Origin: Chloroflexota bacterium
GTDB lineage: Bacteria > Chloroflexota > Anaerolineae > UBA1429
Length of the DNA: 64,000 nucleotides
Assembly (NCBI GenBank): GCA_012729455.1
Contig: JAAYDC010000015.1
Location: forward strand, 1 to 64,000
Direction of reading: 5' to 3'
Below the pieces are notes generated by a model. The model was given only the letters and a program-made list of their open reading frames with translations, did no database searches and was not told the origin of the DNA. The translations under genes and the position numbers were made by a program. Below are positions 33,385-44,077 of the stretch, in pieces; position 1 is the stretch's first letter, and each line of letters opens with the position of its first letter.

Positions 33385-33894
33385 CTACTGTATCTCAAGA
33401 TCGCTTAATAGTTCCTCTTTAAGCTGCCACGGGTTTGGTAACCTGGGTTCACGCCGATAGAGCGCTTCGACCTGCATAGCCTGCACCTCGTAGGGATTGC
33501 GCCGTTCGACAATGCTTGGCCATCCATGTTCGTCGAGTTCTGGCCAGTTTCTAAAGCCTCGACGCCCATAATGCAGCAGAAATAAGCAGGGCTGTGCGCG
33601 CCACTGCAGGACGTGGACATACTCGTGAATCACAAACGACCGATCGAACTCGTGCTGGTAGGTAAAGATGTAGCGGCCGAGCGTATAACCGCTGGTTCCA
33701 TGAATCGCCCAGCCGTTGGTTACCAGGCGGATGCCATCAGCCAGCTTGAACGCTTCGGCGCGGTTTTCCGGCCGCGAGAATATGCGCTTGAGCCAGTAGG
33801 CTGATGCGCCCAGCAGGTCCCCCAAGCTGATGCGTCTTGACCCGATCTGGTTGATCAGGCGCGGCCCAAGGATGTGGGCAAGCTGTACGTACAC
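33385..33894 (-). CDS. Small zincin-like metalloprotease domain protein
   Basis: The 169-aa protein has HEYVHVLQW near residues 91-99, an HExxH zinc motif, preceded by GYTLGRYIFTY and followed by NPYEVQAM, which may supply the third glutamate ligand. This layout resembles DUF4157-type domains. No signal peptide is seen. The start is a GTG at 33894 without a ribosome-binding site, so the N-terminus is uncertain. It is the last gene of the leftward run from 37896. The substrate is unknown. Confidence 0.65.
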   Translation of the reverse strand: MYVQLAHILGPRLINQIGSRRISLGDLLGASAYWLKRIFSRPENRAEAFKLADGIRLVTNGWAIHGTSGYTLGRYIFTYQHEFDRSFVIHEYVHVLQWRAQPCLFLLHYGRRGFRNWPELDEHGWPSIVERRNPYEVQAMQVEALYRREPRLPNPWQLKEELLSDLEIQ

Positions 33895-33934
33895 GCGTGC
33901 TCAGTAGAGCTGCTTCGGCTTCCAACCTCAGTGC

Positions 33935-35218
33935 TCAATCCTTCCAGATAAAACTCCAACGACCGTTGGCATCAAACCGCAGGGGCAGCGGTCCAGCCAG
34001 CACCTCACAAGGCACATTGAGCTGTTCCAGCAGCGGCTGCGACACGAGCAGCTCTTGCAGATGCAGTGTATCACGAATAACGGCCAGCTTCAGTGCCTCG
34101 GCGGGTACGCCGCGCTCACGAAAGCCGGCCGCCTCGAGGGCAGCCCGATCGCTTTCAAAGACCAACGGCAGTTTGGCACGCTCAAGGTTGCCGCTGGTGA
34201 GCACATTGGCGCGTGTTATCTCCCAATCGATCGCCTGCGCTAGTTCGCGGGTGGTGAAATCCGCCAGCCCCACCCCAACAGCGTTGCCATGGCTGGCAGG
34301 CGTCAGTCGTAAAAGCACCAGCGAGTGAATATCGGGGGCATCTTGCCATTCTGGCTCGCCGATGATGCGGCGACGGCCGATGACGTGGCAATCCATGCCT
34401 GTACCGCTGATCTCCTTACCCATGCGTTCGACGATCAGAATATCGCACTGCGAAAACGGCAGCCCGGCCGTCAGGGTTTTAGCACGAGCGAGCAGCACTG
34501 GTTCACGCGTTATGATCTCATCCGGCGCTAGCACCTCGAGCTCAGCCAGCTGGTTGGTGGGCCCTTCGATCAATGCAACACCGGCCAGGACCTTGCCTGT
34601 AGCCAGCACCAGCTGCGCGCAGGGCACCAGCTCGTCGCCCATTTCGGAGGTGTTTAATCGATGGATAGCAGCGGCGCCGCGGTGCTTGCCCATCCCCACC
34701 GCCAGCATTTTTACAAGGCCGCTCTCGATAGCTGCATCCAAGTTGGTGTGTTTTTTGATGCGGTTGACCACGATGATGCCATCCGCCTGAGCGGCCGCAG
34801 CATCCAAGTAAACCGGTGTACCCAGCGGGGTACTGCCCAAGGGCACCACCTCCATAGAGGACACAATCGGCGCCCCAACCGATTCGAGGGTAATGCCCAG
34901 CTCAGCCAACATGCCGCGTTGTCCCTCGGCAGTACCGCCGCCGTGCGATCCCATCGCCGGGAAGATAAATGGCTGCCATGCGCGCGCACGCAACACGCGC
35001 ACGATCGCACGCAGCACCTCTGGCATGCTGGTAATCCCGCGGCTGCCGGCGGTAATCGCGATTTTACTGCCCTCGGTCAGCGCCAGCCGGGATGCGAACG
35101 CTGTAAAACGTTCTTCAACGACGCGCTCGGGTTCCAGGGCAACGCTCTGCCAGCGCTGTCGGATATGATAAAGCGTTATGTTATCCAGAGATCGGCTTGG
35201 CGTTAGCCGGGATGTCAT
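33935..35218 (-). CDS. LarA-like protein (lactate racemase family, DUF2088)
   Basis: The protein is 427 aa. The N-terminal half shows the LarA fold features: KIAITAGSRGI, PFIFPAMGSHGGGTAEGQ, and RIKKHTNLDAAIESG, in which the lysine and histidines match positions used by LarA to hold its nickel-pincer cofactor. The C-terminal half is DUF2088-like. No larB, larC or larE cofactor genes are nearby, so it may act on another hydroxy acid or use a cofactor made elsewhere. It begins 8 bp after the preceding secreted-protein gene. Confidence 0.78.
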   Translation of the reverse strand: MTSRLTPSRSLDNITLYHIRQRWQSVALEPERVVEERFTAFASRLALTEGSKIAITAGSRGITSMPEVLRAIVRVLRARAWQPFIFPAMGSHGGGTAEGQRGMLAELGITLESVGAPIVSSMEVVPLGSTPLGTPVYLDAAAAQADGIIVVNRIKKHTNLDAAIESGLVKMLAVGMGKHRGAAAIHRLNTSEMGDELVPCAQLVLATGKVLAGVALIEGPTNQLAELEVLAPDEIITREPVLLARAKTLTAGLPFSQCDILIVERMGKEISGTGMDCHVIGRRRIIGEPEWQDAPDIHSLVLLRLTPASHGNAVGVGLADFTTRELAQAIDWEITRANVLTSGNLERAKLPLVFESDRAALEAAGFRERGVPAEALKLAVIRDTLHLQELLVSQPLLEQLNVPCEVLAGPLPLRFDANGRWSFIWKD

Positions 35219-35226
35219 GGTATCCG

Positions 35227-36219
35227 CTACCCGATCACTTGCAGCATATATACGCCCAGGTTACCCATCCACTCGATCATCTGGCCAAACCCAAGCGGAT
35301 AGCGCACGCCGTCATACATTGGCCAGGGGTCGATTACGTCAAAGAGCAGGATACCATCCGTGTTGCGCACAACCCGGCCGGAGATTGCGTGCTCGTGGGT
35401 GCCGATGGGATACACCTCGCCGGTCTCCGGGTCGGTCTCCCACTCGAGGGGTGCATCCACCTTTTGGCGCACCCACAACGAAAGCACTTGGTTGTTGGCA
35501 TAGGATTCGGCGAAAATATCCCGCAAGAGCTGAGCATTGTCAGCATTCACTTCCAGGTATACCGTGCGGTACGGTACACCCAGCGCCGCCAGACCGGGCT
35601 CTATCGGGCGAGGATAGACGCCATACCCACCCACTGCCGGGTCGCACACGGTAACAAAGCGCCCTTCAATGCTCCCGCGAAACCCGCGGTTCGGGTTGCA
35701 ATGCTCGCCAACAATATCGATAAAGTAATACTCGAAATCCTTGTAACCGGCCGGCATGCGCTCAGCCGGATCCACCCCAACACGGTAGCGGAAATACCAC
35801 TCGACGTTGTTGGCGGTTGTGCGCAGCTCGCACGAGACATACTTGGTCTGACCTCGCAAGGGTACCTCGCCGACCACGCCGCCCTGAGGCTGTTGGGGCA
35901 ATGTAGTAGGCGTCATCCTGGGGCTGGGCGTCGGCGTAACAGGCGGTGTCGGAGAATGCCGAATTGTGGGGCTCGGCGTAGGCGCTGCTGGCAGCTGGTA
36001 CAGGCTGACGCAGCCGTTGTTGGAGCAGATCGAGCTGCCATCGTTGCTCAGCCAGACATAACCGTTGCCCCATAACGAATGGTGGCGCCAGGGGTCATCC
36101 ATGCGGAATGCCAACACCGTGCTGGCGGTTGCTAACAACGCAGCAAGCAGCGTCAACCGAATGACCCAAACGGCAGGTTGGTTCTGCCGGAAAGGGTTAC
36201 GCACGTCTCGCCTACTCAA
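35227..36219 (-). CDS. Secreted or membrane-anchored protein of unknown function
   Basis: The protein is 330 aa. One hydrophobic segment near residues 19-38 (LTLLAALLATASTVLAF) is either a signal or an anchor. A Pro/Thr-rich linker (about 75-110) separates a short cysteine pair (ICSNNGC) from a folded domain that begins QTKYVSCELR and contains EYYFIDIVGEHC. It ends in a long stretch rich in Trp and Tyr. I recognise no family. Because of the linker it probably faces the outside. The start is a TTG at 36219; a GTG at 36204 is possible. Confidence 0.55.
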   Translation of the reverse strand: MSRRDVRNPFRQNQPAVWVIRLTLLAALLATASTVLAFRMDDPWRHHSLWGNGYVWLSNDGSSICSNNGCVSLYQLPAAPTPSPTIRHSPTPPVTPTPSPRMTPTTLPQQPQGGVVGEVPLRGQTKYVSCELRTTANNVEWYFRYRVGVDPAERMPAGYKDFEYYFIDIVGEHCNPNRGFRGSIEGRFVTVCDPAVGGYGVYPRPIEPGLAALGVPYRTVYLEVNADNAQLLRDIFAESYANNQVLSLWVRQKVDAPLEWETDPETGEVYPIGTHEHAISGRVVRNTDGILLFDVIDPWPMYDGVRYPLGFGQMIEWMGNLGVYMLQVIG

Positions 36220-36240
36220 GACACGCCTCGCTTCTACTGC

Positions 36241-37896
36241 TTACTGCTCTTCGCCGGCACGCTCAGCGTCGCGGTCAAGCTCACGGCGGGCACGCAGGGT
36301 GCTCATTAAGGTGGCAGCATCGCTGGTGCCCTCGAAAAAGTCAGCCAGGGCGATAAAGCGCTGGTCTGCTGCTGACGGTACGCCCCCCAACACCATATGC
36401 ACCGGTGTGGGTTTCAGAATAGTGCCCTGCGGCTTCAGGTTGGCAAACACCCGCGCCCACTGGCTGGGGAACTGCACATCCTTTACCATCGGCAATCCAA
36501 ACAGGTTGCCCTCGGCGTTTTCAGGATCCAGCTCGCTCGCAAGGCGCAGCGCGGTCCCCTCTGGTGAGGTCAGGAACATGACAAAATCGACCTCCAGGTC
36601 GTTTTGCTGCTGGATCTTTCGCGGTATCCCCCAATAGCCCACCGGCTGCTCGAGTGTGCGCTGATAAGCCAACTGTCCCGAGCCGTTATCCTGTGGGGGC
36701 AGCGCAAAGGCGCCTAGCTCAAAGCGGTTGCCACGTGTGATTGCTGGGTCGGGCGTAGGGGTTTGGCGTCCCTGCGGCCACAGCCCGATGTGCCCTGAAG
36801 GCAGCTGCTGCATCGCCTGGTTAAAGACAGCCGGAAATGGGCTGCCAGCGGGATGCAGGAGCGCCTGGCCCGTATAGAACCACAGCGGTTGGGTGCGTAC
36901 ATTCAATCGCCAGTCGATCGGCAATGTAGCCGGCTCAAGCAGCTCACGCAGACGCAGCATCATCGGCTCGAAAGAGCTGTCGAGCGCTCCCATAAAGTGC
37001 CCCTGGTCAAAGGCCTCCCAGGCGCGCACAAGGTTCATATCCACGCGATTCGGGTCGTCATAGTGCGGGTTGGTGCGCCAGTCTTCGGCCGGAAAGGCCT
37101 GTTCACGTGCCACAAAGCAGGCATCTTCTGGCTGGCAGCGGCAGAGACTCCAAAAATCGGGGGTAGCATACCACGGATCAGCATAGGCGCGCGTCAGCCA
37201 ATCCACCTGGTCGCTGATCTCTTGCAGATCAATGCCGACAAAACCCTCGCGCACCGAATGCGCCCACTCGACAAGTTCGTTGTAGGTCGTGGGCGGAGAA
37301 TCCGGGTCGAGCCCCTGTTTGCTTGCCAGGTCGGCGTTATAGTAAAACAGCACCTGATAGAGCTCAGTCGAGAGCATGTACTGCGAATCCGGATGCTCGC
37401 TCAGCGGATTCACCACTTCCGGGAAGAGTCCCTCCTGCCAGGGTTTGTTAGTATAGGGGCTGTAAGCATTCAAGTAGGGTTGCCAGTTCATAAAGCTCTG
37501 TAGGGCATCCAGCTCAACCAGGGTGTTGATGGTCGCCAGCGACATATCCGGCTGCCCCGAGGCAAACTGCTTGCGATAGTACGCATCGCGCTCGGCCAAC
37601 GGTTTGTTCTGCAGCTCGATTATCACCTCTACCTTCGGGTGTTTGGCGACATAGGCATCCGCCAAGGCCTGCCAGGCTTTAAAGCTGCCGCCAGAGACGG
37701 CCACCAGAATGGTGCCGTGTAGCTCGGGTGGTTGGGTTGGCTCGGGAGTCGCGCTGGATTCAGCAGTCTGGGGGGCCTGTGTTTCGCCCGACGGGGCGGC
37801 AGTTGGGAGGCTCCTCCCGCAGCCGGCTAACGCACCAGCCAAGGCTGCCTTGCCGACCAGCTGAAGCAACCGGCGTCTCGTCAGCATCAAGCTCAT
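36241..37896 (-). CDS. ABC-type extracellular solute-binding lipoprotein, orphan
   Basis: The protein is 551 aa. The N-terminus TRRRLLQLVGKAALAGALAGCG combines a twin-arginine-like start with a lipobox (LAGC), followed by a Thr/Pro/Glu linker. The mature part has the two-lobe pattern of family-1 sugar-binding proteins (GSFKAWQALADAYVAKHP, FYYNADLASKQGLDP, DPDSPPTTYNELVEWA). Such proteins deliver oligosaccharides to an ABC importer, but no permease or ATPase gene is in the window. The leftward neighbours at 36219 and 35218 may share its transcript. Confidence 0.82.
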   Translation of the reverse strand: MSLMLTRRRLLQLVGKAALAGALAGCGRSLPTAAPSGETQAPQTAESSATPEPTQPPELHGTILVAVSGGSFKAWQALADAYVAKHPKVEVIIELQNKPLAERDAYYRKQFASGQPDMSLATINTLVELDALQSFMNWQPYLNAYSPYTNKPWQEGLFPEVVNPLSEHPDSQYMLSTELYQVLFYYNADLASKQGLDPDSPPTTYNELVEWAHSVREGFVGIDLQEISDQVDWLTRAYADPWYATPDFWSLCRCQPEDACFVAREQAFPAEDWRTNPHYDDPNRVDMNLVRAWEAFDQGHFMGALDSSFEPMMLRLRELLEPATLPIDWRLNVRTQPLWFYTGQALLHPAGSPFPAVFNQAMQQLPSGHIGLWPQGRQTPTPDPAITRGNRFELGAFALPPQDNGSGQLAYQRTLEQPVGYWGIPRKIQQQNDLEVDFVMFLTSPEGTALRLASELDPENAEGNLFGLPMVKDVQFPSQWARVFANLKPQGTILKPTPVHMVLGGVPSAADQRFIALADFFEGTSDAATLMSTLRARRELDRDAERAGEEQ

Positions 37897-37927
37897 AGCA
37901 ACACTCGAATTCCTCTCTGAATTGAAA

Positions 37928-37954
37928 GGCTAAAGGGTATTGCTCCCTTTAGCC
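37928..37954 (-). terminator. Rho-independent terminator after the coiled-coil membrane gene
   Basis: A perfect 10-bp stem (GGCTAAAGGG and CCCTTTAGCC) with a 7-nt loop. On the minus strand it is followed by TTTCAATT. It lies between the stop at 38029 and the solute-binding protein start at 37896. Confidence 0.7.
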
Positions 37955-38028
37955 CAGCTAGATTGCACGACCCGCACCACGTTGCCAACCCAGGGTATCA
38001 CCCCACCGGGCGGGCGAATGGTACCAGT

Positions 38029-38487
38029 TCAGCGTTGCACATAATGCAGGCGCTCGAGCTCCTGCTTGAGCTGACGTTCTTTGGCCTGAAGCGGCCCCAG
38101 CGTACGGTTGACCTCTTCGACCTCAGCATTGCGCTCTTCGATCGCCTGGCGACGGATGGCCGACTCCTTGGGGATTCCTAGCCATATACTGATCACGATC
38201 GCGGCGATCCCGCCGATTACCAAAAAGACCGGGATAGCACAGGGATACTGCTCGTTCGCCGCACCAGTGTTCTTGGAGAGGTTCATCTGCAGCGCATAGA
38301 TCCATAGCCCAAGGGCAACCAGGATACCGATCGGCAGCGTGATGCGCAGCTTTTTCTGAGCAGCCTTGAAGCGTTCCTTGACCACATCTTCGATTTCACG
38401 AAGTATGGTCTGCTTTTTCTCGATCTGTTCGCGAATACTCTCCTGGATTTCTTTGAGTTCGGTTTCCAGCGGCGCCAGAGATGACAT
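38029..38487 (-). CDS. Small membrane protein with coiled coils, unknown function
   Basis: The 152-aa protein has Glu/Lys-rich heptads (about residues 6-45) and a second coiled coil at the C-terminus (about 112-150) flanking two hydrophobic helices (about 50-70 and 80-100). It would sit in the membrane with both coiled coils on one side. I chose the ATG at 38487 because GGAGG lies 8 nt before it. No family recognised. It stands alone between the methionine operon and the solute-binding protein gene, with a weak promoter (TACAAT at 38524-38519). Confidence 0.65.
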   Translation of the reverse strand: MSSLAPLETELKEIQESIREQIEKKQTILREIEDVVKERFKAAQKKLRITLPIGILVALGLWIYALQMNLSKNTGAANEQYPCAIPVFLVIGGIAAIVISIWLGIPKESAIRRQAIEERNAEVEEVNRTLGPLQAKERQLKQELERLHYVQR

Positions 38488-38573
38488 AGAATTATCCTCC
38501 ATATCTCGGTGCGTGCTGATTGTATCCTATCAAATAACAGATCGAAATGCAAGGCATTAGAAAAAAGGCCAGC

Positions 38574-39188
38574 CTAGCTCTGCAGTTCGAAAATAGCCAG
38601 TCCGGCAAAGAGATTGGCTAGTCGGTGTGGCAGGCGTTTACCGCTGGGTGAAAGAAAGACCTCGCGCGTGACCTCCAGATCCATGTCGCTGCATAGATCG
38701 TAAAAGTCTTTGACGGTGCACAAGTGCACGTTGGGCGTCTCGTACCAGGTATAGGGCAGGAACTCGTGTCGCGGCATGCGTCCGCTGAACAAAAGCTGCA
38801 GCCTTGTCTTGAACAAGCCAAAGTTTGGAAAGCTGACGATAGCACGCTCGCCAATGCGCAGCATCTCGCGCAGAACCGCCTGCGGGTCCAGTGTCTGCTG
38901 CAGCGTCTGCGACAGCACTACCACATCGAAACTGTGGTCACGGTAGTGCCCCATTCCCTCTAGCATGTCGCCGTTGTAAACCGGGATGCCGTTGTGAATC
39001 GCCTCGGCTACAAAACGCGCGTTGATTTCAATACCGCGCACCTGGCATCCCTTTTGTTGTGACAGTTCTACCAGCAACTGCCCATCGCCGCAGCCTAGGT
39101 CGAGTACGCGGCTACCGGGGGCGATAAAAGAGGCAATCATAGCATAGTCGGGACGGCGGCGGGCACGGTGGCGCAGCGCAGTGGGCAT
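38574..39188 (-). CDS. metW: Methionine biosynthesis protein MetW
   Basis: This is a methyltransferase-fold protein that partners with MetX in methionine synthesis. The 204 aa show RRPDYAMIASFIAPGSRVLDLGCGDG (SAM-binding glycine motif), FDVVVLSQTLQQTLDP, RAIVSFPNFG and RMPRHEFLPYTWYETPN, diagnostic of MetW. Its ATG overlaps the metX stop by one base (TGATG), so translation is coupled. It is the last gene of the sulfur operon starting at 43116. Confidence 0.94.
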   Translation of the reverse strand: MPTALRHRARRRPDYAMIASFIAPGSRVLDLGCGDGQLLVELSQQKGCQVRGIEINARFVAEAIHNGIPVYNGDMLEGMGHYRDHSFDVVVLSQTLQQTLDPQAVLREMLRIGERAIVSFPNFGLFKTRLQLLFSGRMPRHEFLPYTWYETPNVHLCTVKDFYDLCSDMDLEVTREVFLSPSGKRLPHRLANLFAGLAIFELQS

Positions 39189-40384
39189 CAGTTTTCTCCC
39201 TTGGTGACGCGCTGGTAGATATTCATGATAAAGTCGTGAATGGCTGCCGCATACCGTTCGTTGGGCAGCAAAAAGGCATCGTGCCCATAGGTGCTGGGCA
39301 CCTCCAGATAAGTGGTCGGAATACCATTAGCCTGCAAAGCCCTGACCAGCGCTTTGCCCTGGTATGGCGGATATAGCCAGTCACTGGTAAACGACACGAC
39401 CATAAACTCCGACTGGATACCACTAAAGGCTTCGATCAGCGAACCCTTGCTGGCTTCCAGGTCAAAGTAATCGATTGCTTTTGTTATGTAGAGATACGAG
39501 TTGGCGTCAAAACGGCGCACAAAAGCATCGCCCTGGTATTTGAGATAGCTCTCGACCTGGAATTCGGCCGTAAAGTCATAGCCCAGCGATTCGCGGCTCT
39601 GCAACCGCCGGCCGAACTTGGCCTGCATCTGTGCATCCGAGAGATATGTGATATGCGCGATCATGCGCGCAATTGCCAGCCCCGCGGTAGGTGAAGCCTG
39701 CCCATAGTAATTACCGCCCGCCCAGTTGGGATCAGCCATGATCGCCTGGCGGCCTACCTCGTCAAAAGCGATCCCCTGGGCGCTCTGTCGTCCGGTAGTG
39801 GCGATCGCCAGCACCGACGCGGTACGTTCGGGGTAACGAATCACCCATTCGAGCGCCTGCATGCCGCCCATGCTGCCGCCGATCACTGACAGCAAGCGGT
39901 CTATGCCGAGGTGATCGATCAGGAAGCGCTGGGCCTGCACCATATCGCCGATAGTGATGACGGGAAATTGCATACCGTAAGGCTTGCCGGTACGCGGGTT
40001 TTCGGAGGATGGGCCGGTCGAGCCCTTGCAGCCTCCCAAGACGTTGGCACAGATCACAAAGAGGTAGTCAGTGTCGAGTGCCTTACCGGGTCCGATCAGC
40101 AGGTCCCACCACCCGGGTTTCCGGTCTTCGGGGGTATGATACCCTGCCACGTGTGCATCGCCCGAAAGGGCATGAAACACCAGCACGGCGTTGCTGCGCG
40201 CCGCATTGAGCGTGCCATAGGTCTCATAAGCCATCGTAATCGGCCCGATCCGTGCACCCGAATCGAGCGCCATCTCATTGGGCGCCTCAGCAAAGGTAAA
40301 GTACTGAGGGGTGACCAAACCAACCGAGTTGTCGCCACCCAGTTTCGAGTTCGTAGTGATCGGGACTTCGTCATCGATAGACAA
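39188..40384 (-). CDS. metX: Homoserine O-acetyltransferase/succinyltransferase, MetX
   Basis: This alpha/beta-hydrolase enzyme acylates homoserine at the start of methionine synthesis. The 398-aa protein has HALSGDAHVAGY, the nucleophile elbow GGSMGGMQALEW (Ser near residue 160) and a C-terminal DWLYPPYQ with YGHDAFLL (Asp and His of the triad). The acyl donor is usually acetyl-CoA in MetX with this form, but some MetX enzymes use succinyl-CoA. I placed the start at the TTG at 40384 because GGAGG lies 7 nt upstream; the TTG at 40390 touches that site. Confidence 0.93.
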   Translation of the reverse strand: MSIDDEVPITTNSKLGGDNSVGLVTPQYFTFAEAPNEMALDSGARIGPITMAYETYGTLNAARSNAVLVFHALSGDAHVAGYHTPEDRKPGWWDLLIGPGKALDTDYLFVICANVLGGCKGSTGPSSENPRTGKPYGMQFPVITIGDMVQAQRFLIDHLGIDRLLSVIGGSMGGMQALEWVIRYPERTASVLAIATTGRQSAQGIAFDEVGRQAIMADPNWAGGNYYGQASPTAGLAIARMIAHITYLSDAQMQAKFGRRLQSRESLGYDFTAEFQVESYLKYQGDAFVRRFDANSYLYITKAIDYFDLEASKGSLIEAFSGIQSEFMVVSFTSDWLYPPYQGKALVRALQANGIPTTYLEVPSTYGHDAFLLPNERYAAAIHDFIMNIYQRVTKGEN

Positions 40385-40408
40385 GCACAACCCTCCAGGG
40401 TTTAGTAG

Positions 40409-41683
<1,275 letters not shown>

Positions 41684-41739
41684 ATCAGTTCCTTTCTTCC
41701 CAACGGCACTCTGGCACGCAGCGTTTTAGTTTGCGTGTT

Positions 41740-42669
<930 letters not shown>

Positions 42670-42683
42670 AGAGTTCCCTCGTT

Positions 42684-43116
42684 TTACTCGCTTAGTCGTG
42701 ATTCCTGGGGCATGTGGACAAGCTCCTGCACGGTCAGCCCGGCCAGGTAATCCAGACAGGTGCGATACCACTCCTGCCAGACAACCTGCTCGACACAGGC
42801 CGCGCCTTAGCAGGCCGCCAAGACGGTACTGCAACTTAAAGCCATCTGCCCCTTCAGATAGCTGGTAGACCTCGGCCAGGTTGATCTCGTGTGCCTCGCG
42901 GGCAACCCGGTACCCCCCGCTCGCTCCGCGTTGGCTCTTTACCAGCTTCGCTGTGTGCAACTGCCCTAGGATCTGCTCCAGATACCTGACCGGTATTCCT
43001 GTCTCCTCGGTCATGGCACGCGCGGTCAGCAGCTCGAATGAATCATGAAAAGACGCCAGGGTGTGCAATACACGAACTGCATAGCGGAAAAAGTAACCAG
43101 TCGCATACTTTAGCAA
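42684..43116 (-). pseudogene. Rrf2-family regulator (CymR-like), frameshifted
   Basis: The N-terminal winged helix is clear: [35 protein letters not shown] and the [12 protein letters not shown] wing. After GGLLRR the frame breaks. Removing one G near 42798-42806 restores an Rrf2-like C-terminus ([20 protein letters not shown]...) ending at a stop at 42684. As read, the frame instead runs into cysK. The start is an unusual TTG at 43116. The break could be real or a consensus error. The intact protein would likely repress its own cysK-met operon. Confidence 0.8.
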
Positions 43117-43135
43117 ACCTCTTGACTATAGGGCC

Positions 43136-43163
43136 ATACTAGACTTTCCTAGTTGGATGTCAA
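43136..43163 (-). promoter_or_regulatory. Promoter of the rrf2-cysK-met operon
   Basis: Minus strand: perfect -35 TTGACA (43163-43158), 16 nt, -10 TAGTAT (43141-43136). Transcription would start near 43129, just before the TTG start at 43116. Confidence 0.6.
43138..43153. promoter_or_regulatory. Candidate operator in the sulfur promoter
   Basis: ACTAG (43138-43142) and CTAGT (43149-43153) form a perfect inverted repeat across six bases, inside the spacer and -10 of the operon promoter. It is in the right place for repression by the Rrf2-like protein, although the motif is short. Confidence 0.3.
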
Positions 43164-43176
43164 CTGTGAACAATGC

Positions 43177-43205
43177 TTGACATCTCCCGCGCTCCATTTT
43201 ATTAT
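43177..43205 (+). promoter_or_regulatory. Strong promoter of the solute-binding protein gene
   Basis: Perfect -35 TTGACA (43177-43182), 17 nt, -10 TATTAT (43200-43205). The leader of about 100 nt ends in AGGAGGAAGG before the ATG at 43312. It diverges from the cysteine/methionine operon promoter with only 14 bp between the two -35 boxes. Confidence 0.7.
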
Positions 43206-43311
43206 GATGTGTACGATATGATATACCTCTCTGAAGGAGGCTTTAAACTAAAGCTGACAAAAGTTGAGGATCCAGGTCAGAGTTTGCAAATTGTTCACTT
43301 TAGGAGGAAGG

Positions 43312-44004
43312 ATGTTCAAAAAGCAATCGCTGTTCTTGGTAGTGTTGATCGCACTGGCTGTGGTGTTGGGCTCGTGCTCGTTTACGCCAGGACAGATGGA
43401 CGCCCCACCCGTCAGCGATGATACGACGGGAGGCGGTGGTGAAGAGGTCGTGGATGAAGAGGTCGAGCCCACGGCGACACCTACTGAGCTGACCCAAAAA
43501 GGTATTGTTGCCATCATCAACCTGTGGTACGACTGGTCGGGCGAGAATGAAGCGGTACTGAACGATGTGCTGGCCAAGTTCAAGGAAGAGTATCCCAACG
43601 TCATCATCAATACAACTTATGTGCCTGATAGCGAACTGAAAGAAAAGTTCGAAAAGGACTCGCGCACCCCGTACTTGATCATCGGTCCCCCCGACTGGGC
43701 CAAGGAATGGATGGACATCTATTTCATCCAGGACCTGAGCCTGATGGCAGAGGCCGAGACCGGCTGGATGGACACCTGGACCGAAGAGGCCTTGGCCACC
43801 AGCACGGTGGATGGCGCGTTATTGACCACCCCGATCAACGCCGGTATGGCTGGGGTTGACAAGCCCAGCGTCTTTTATCTGCCGGACGCAGCCAACTACC
43901 AGAACAAGACCGCGGCGTGGGAAATGATGATGTTCTTTACGCGCCCCGAGATTCAAGAGATGCTCGTTGCAGCTGGCCAGAAGACCATCCTCAAGGGCAG
44001 CTGA
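43312..44004 (+). CDS. Shortened extracellular solute-binding lipoprotein (internal deletion likely)
   Basis: The protein has only 230 aa. The lipobox is LGSC near residue 22, followed by an acidic linker and an N-lobe start (IVAIINLWYDWSGENEAVL, FKEEYPNVIINTTYV). After VDGALL the text jumps to TTPINAGMAG and a C-terminal FYLPDAANYQNKTAAWEMM. That piece normally occurs about 200 residues later in family-1 binding proteins of 420-450 aa. The fusion is in frame, so a protein could be made, but the ligand cleft would be incomplete. AGGAGG precedes the ATG. A strong terminator follows. Confidence 0.7.
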   Translation: MFKKQSLFLVVLIALAVVLGSCSFTPGQMDAPPVSDDTTGGGGEEVVDEEVEPTATPTELTQKGIVAIINLWYDWSGENEAVLNDVLAKFKEEYPNVIINTTYVPDSELKEKFEKDSRTPYLIIGPPDWAKEWMDIYFIQDLSLMAEAETGWMDTWTEEALATSTVDGALLTTPINAGMAGVDKPSVFYLPDAANYQNKTAAWEMMMFFTRPEIQEMLVAAGQKTILKGS

Positions 44005-44023
44005 GCGCAATCGGCCTGGCGAT

Positions 44024-44055
44024 ATGGGGGTGAGGATTCTCGCCCCCATTTTGTT
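44024..44055 (+). terminator. Rho-independent terminator
   Basis: The left arm ATGGGGGTGAG (44024-44034) pairs with CTCGCCCCCAT (44039-44049), 11 bp with one G-U pair and a GATT loop, followed by TTTGTT. It ends the shortened binding-protein transcript 20 bp after its stop. Confidence 0.85.
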
Positions 44056-44077
44056 GAACAGTATCTGCAGGGGGTAC

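Noticed and set aside
43173-43421. An 82-codon upstream gene before the solute-binding protein
   Set aside because: It overlaps the promoter and then the start of the lipoprotein gene in another frame, and has no ribosome-binding site.
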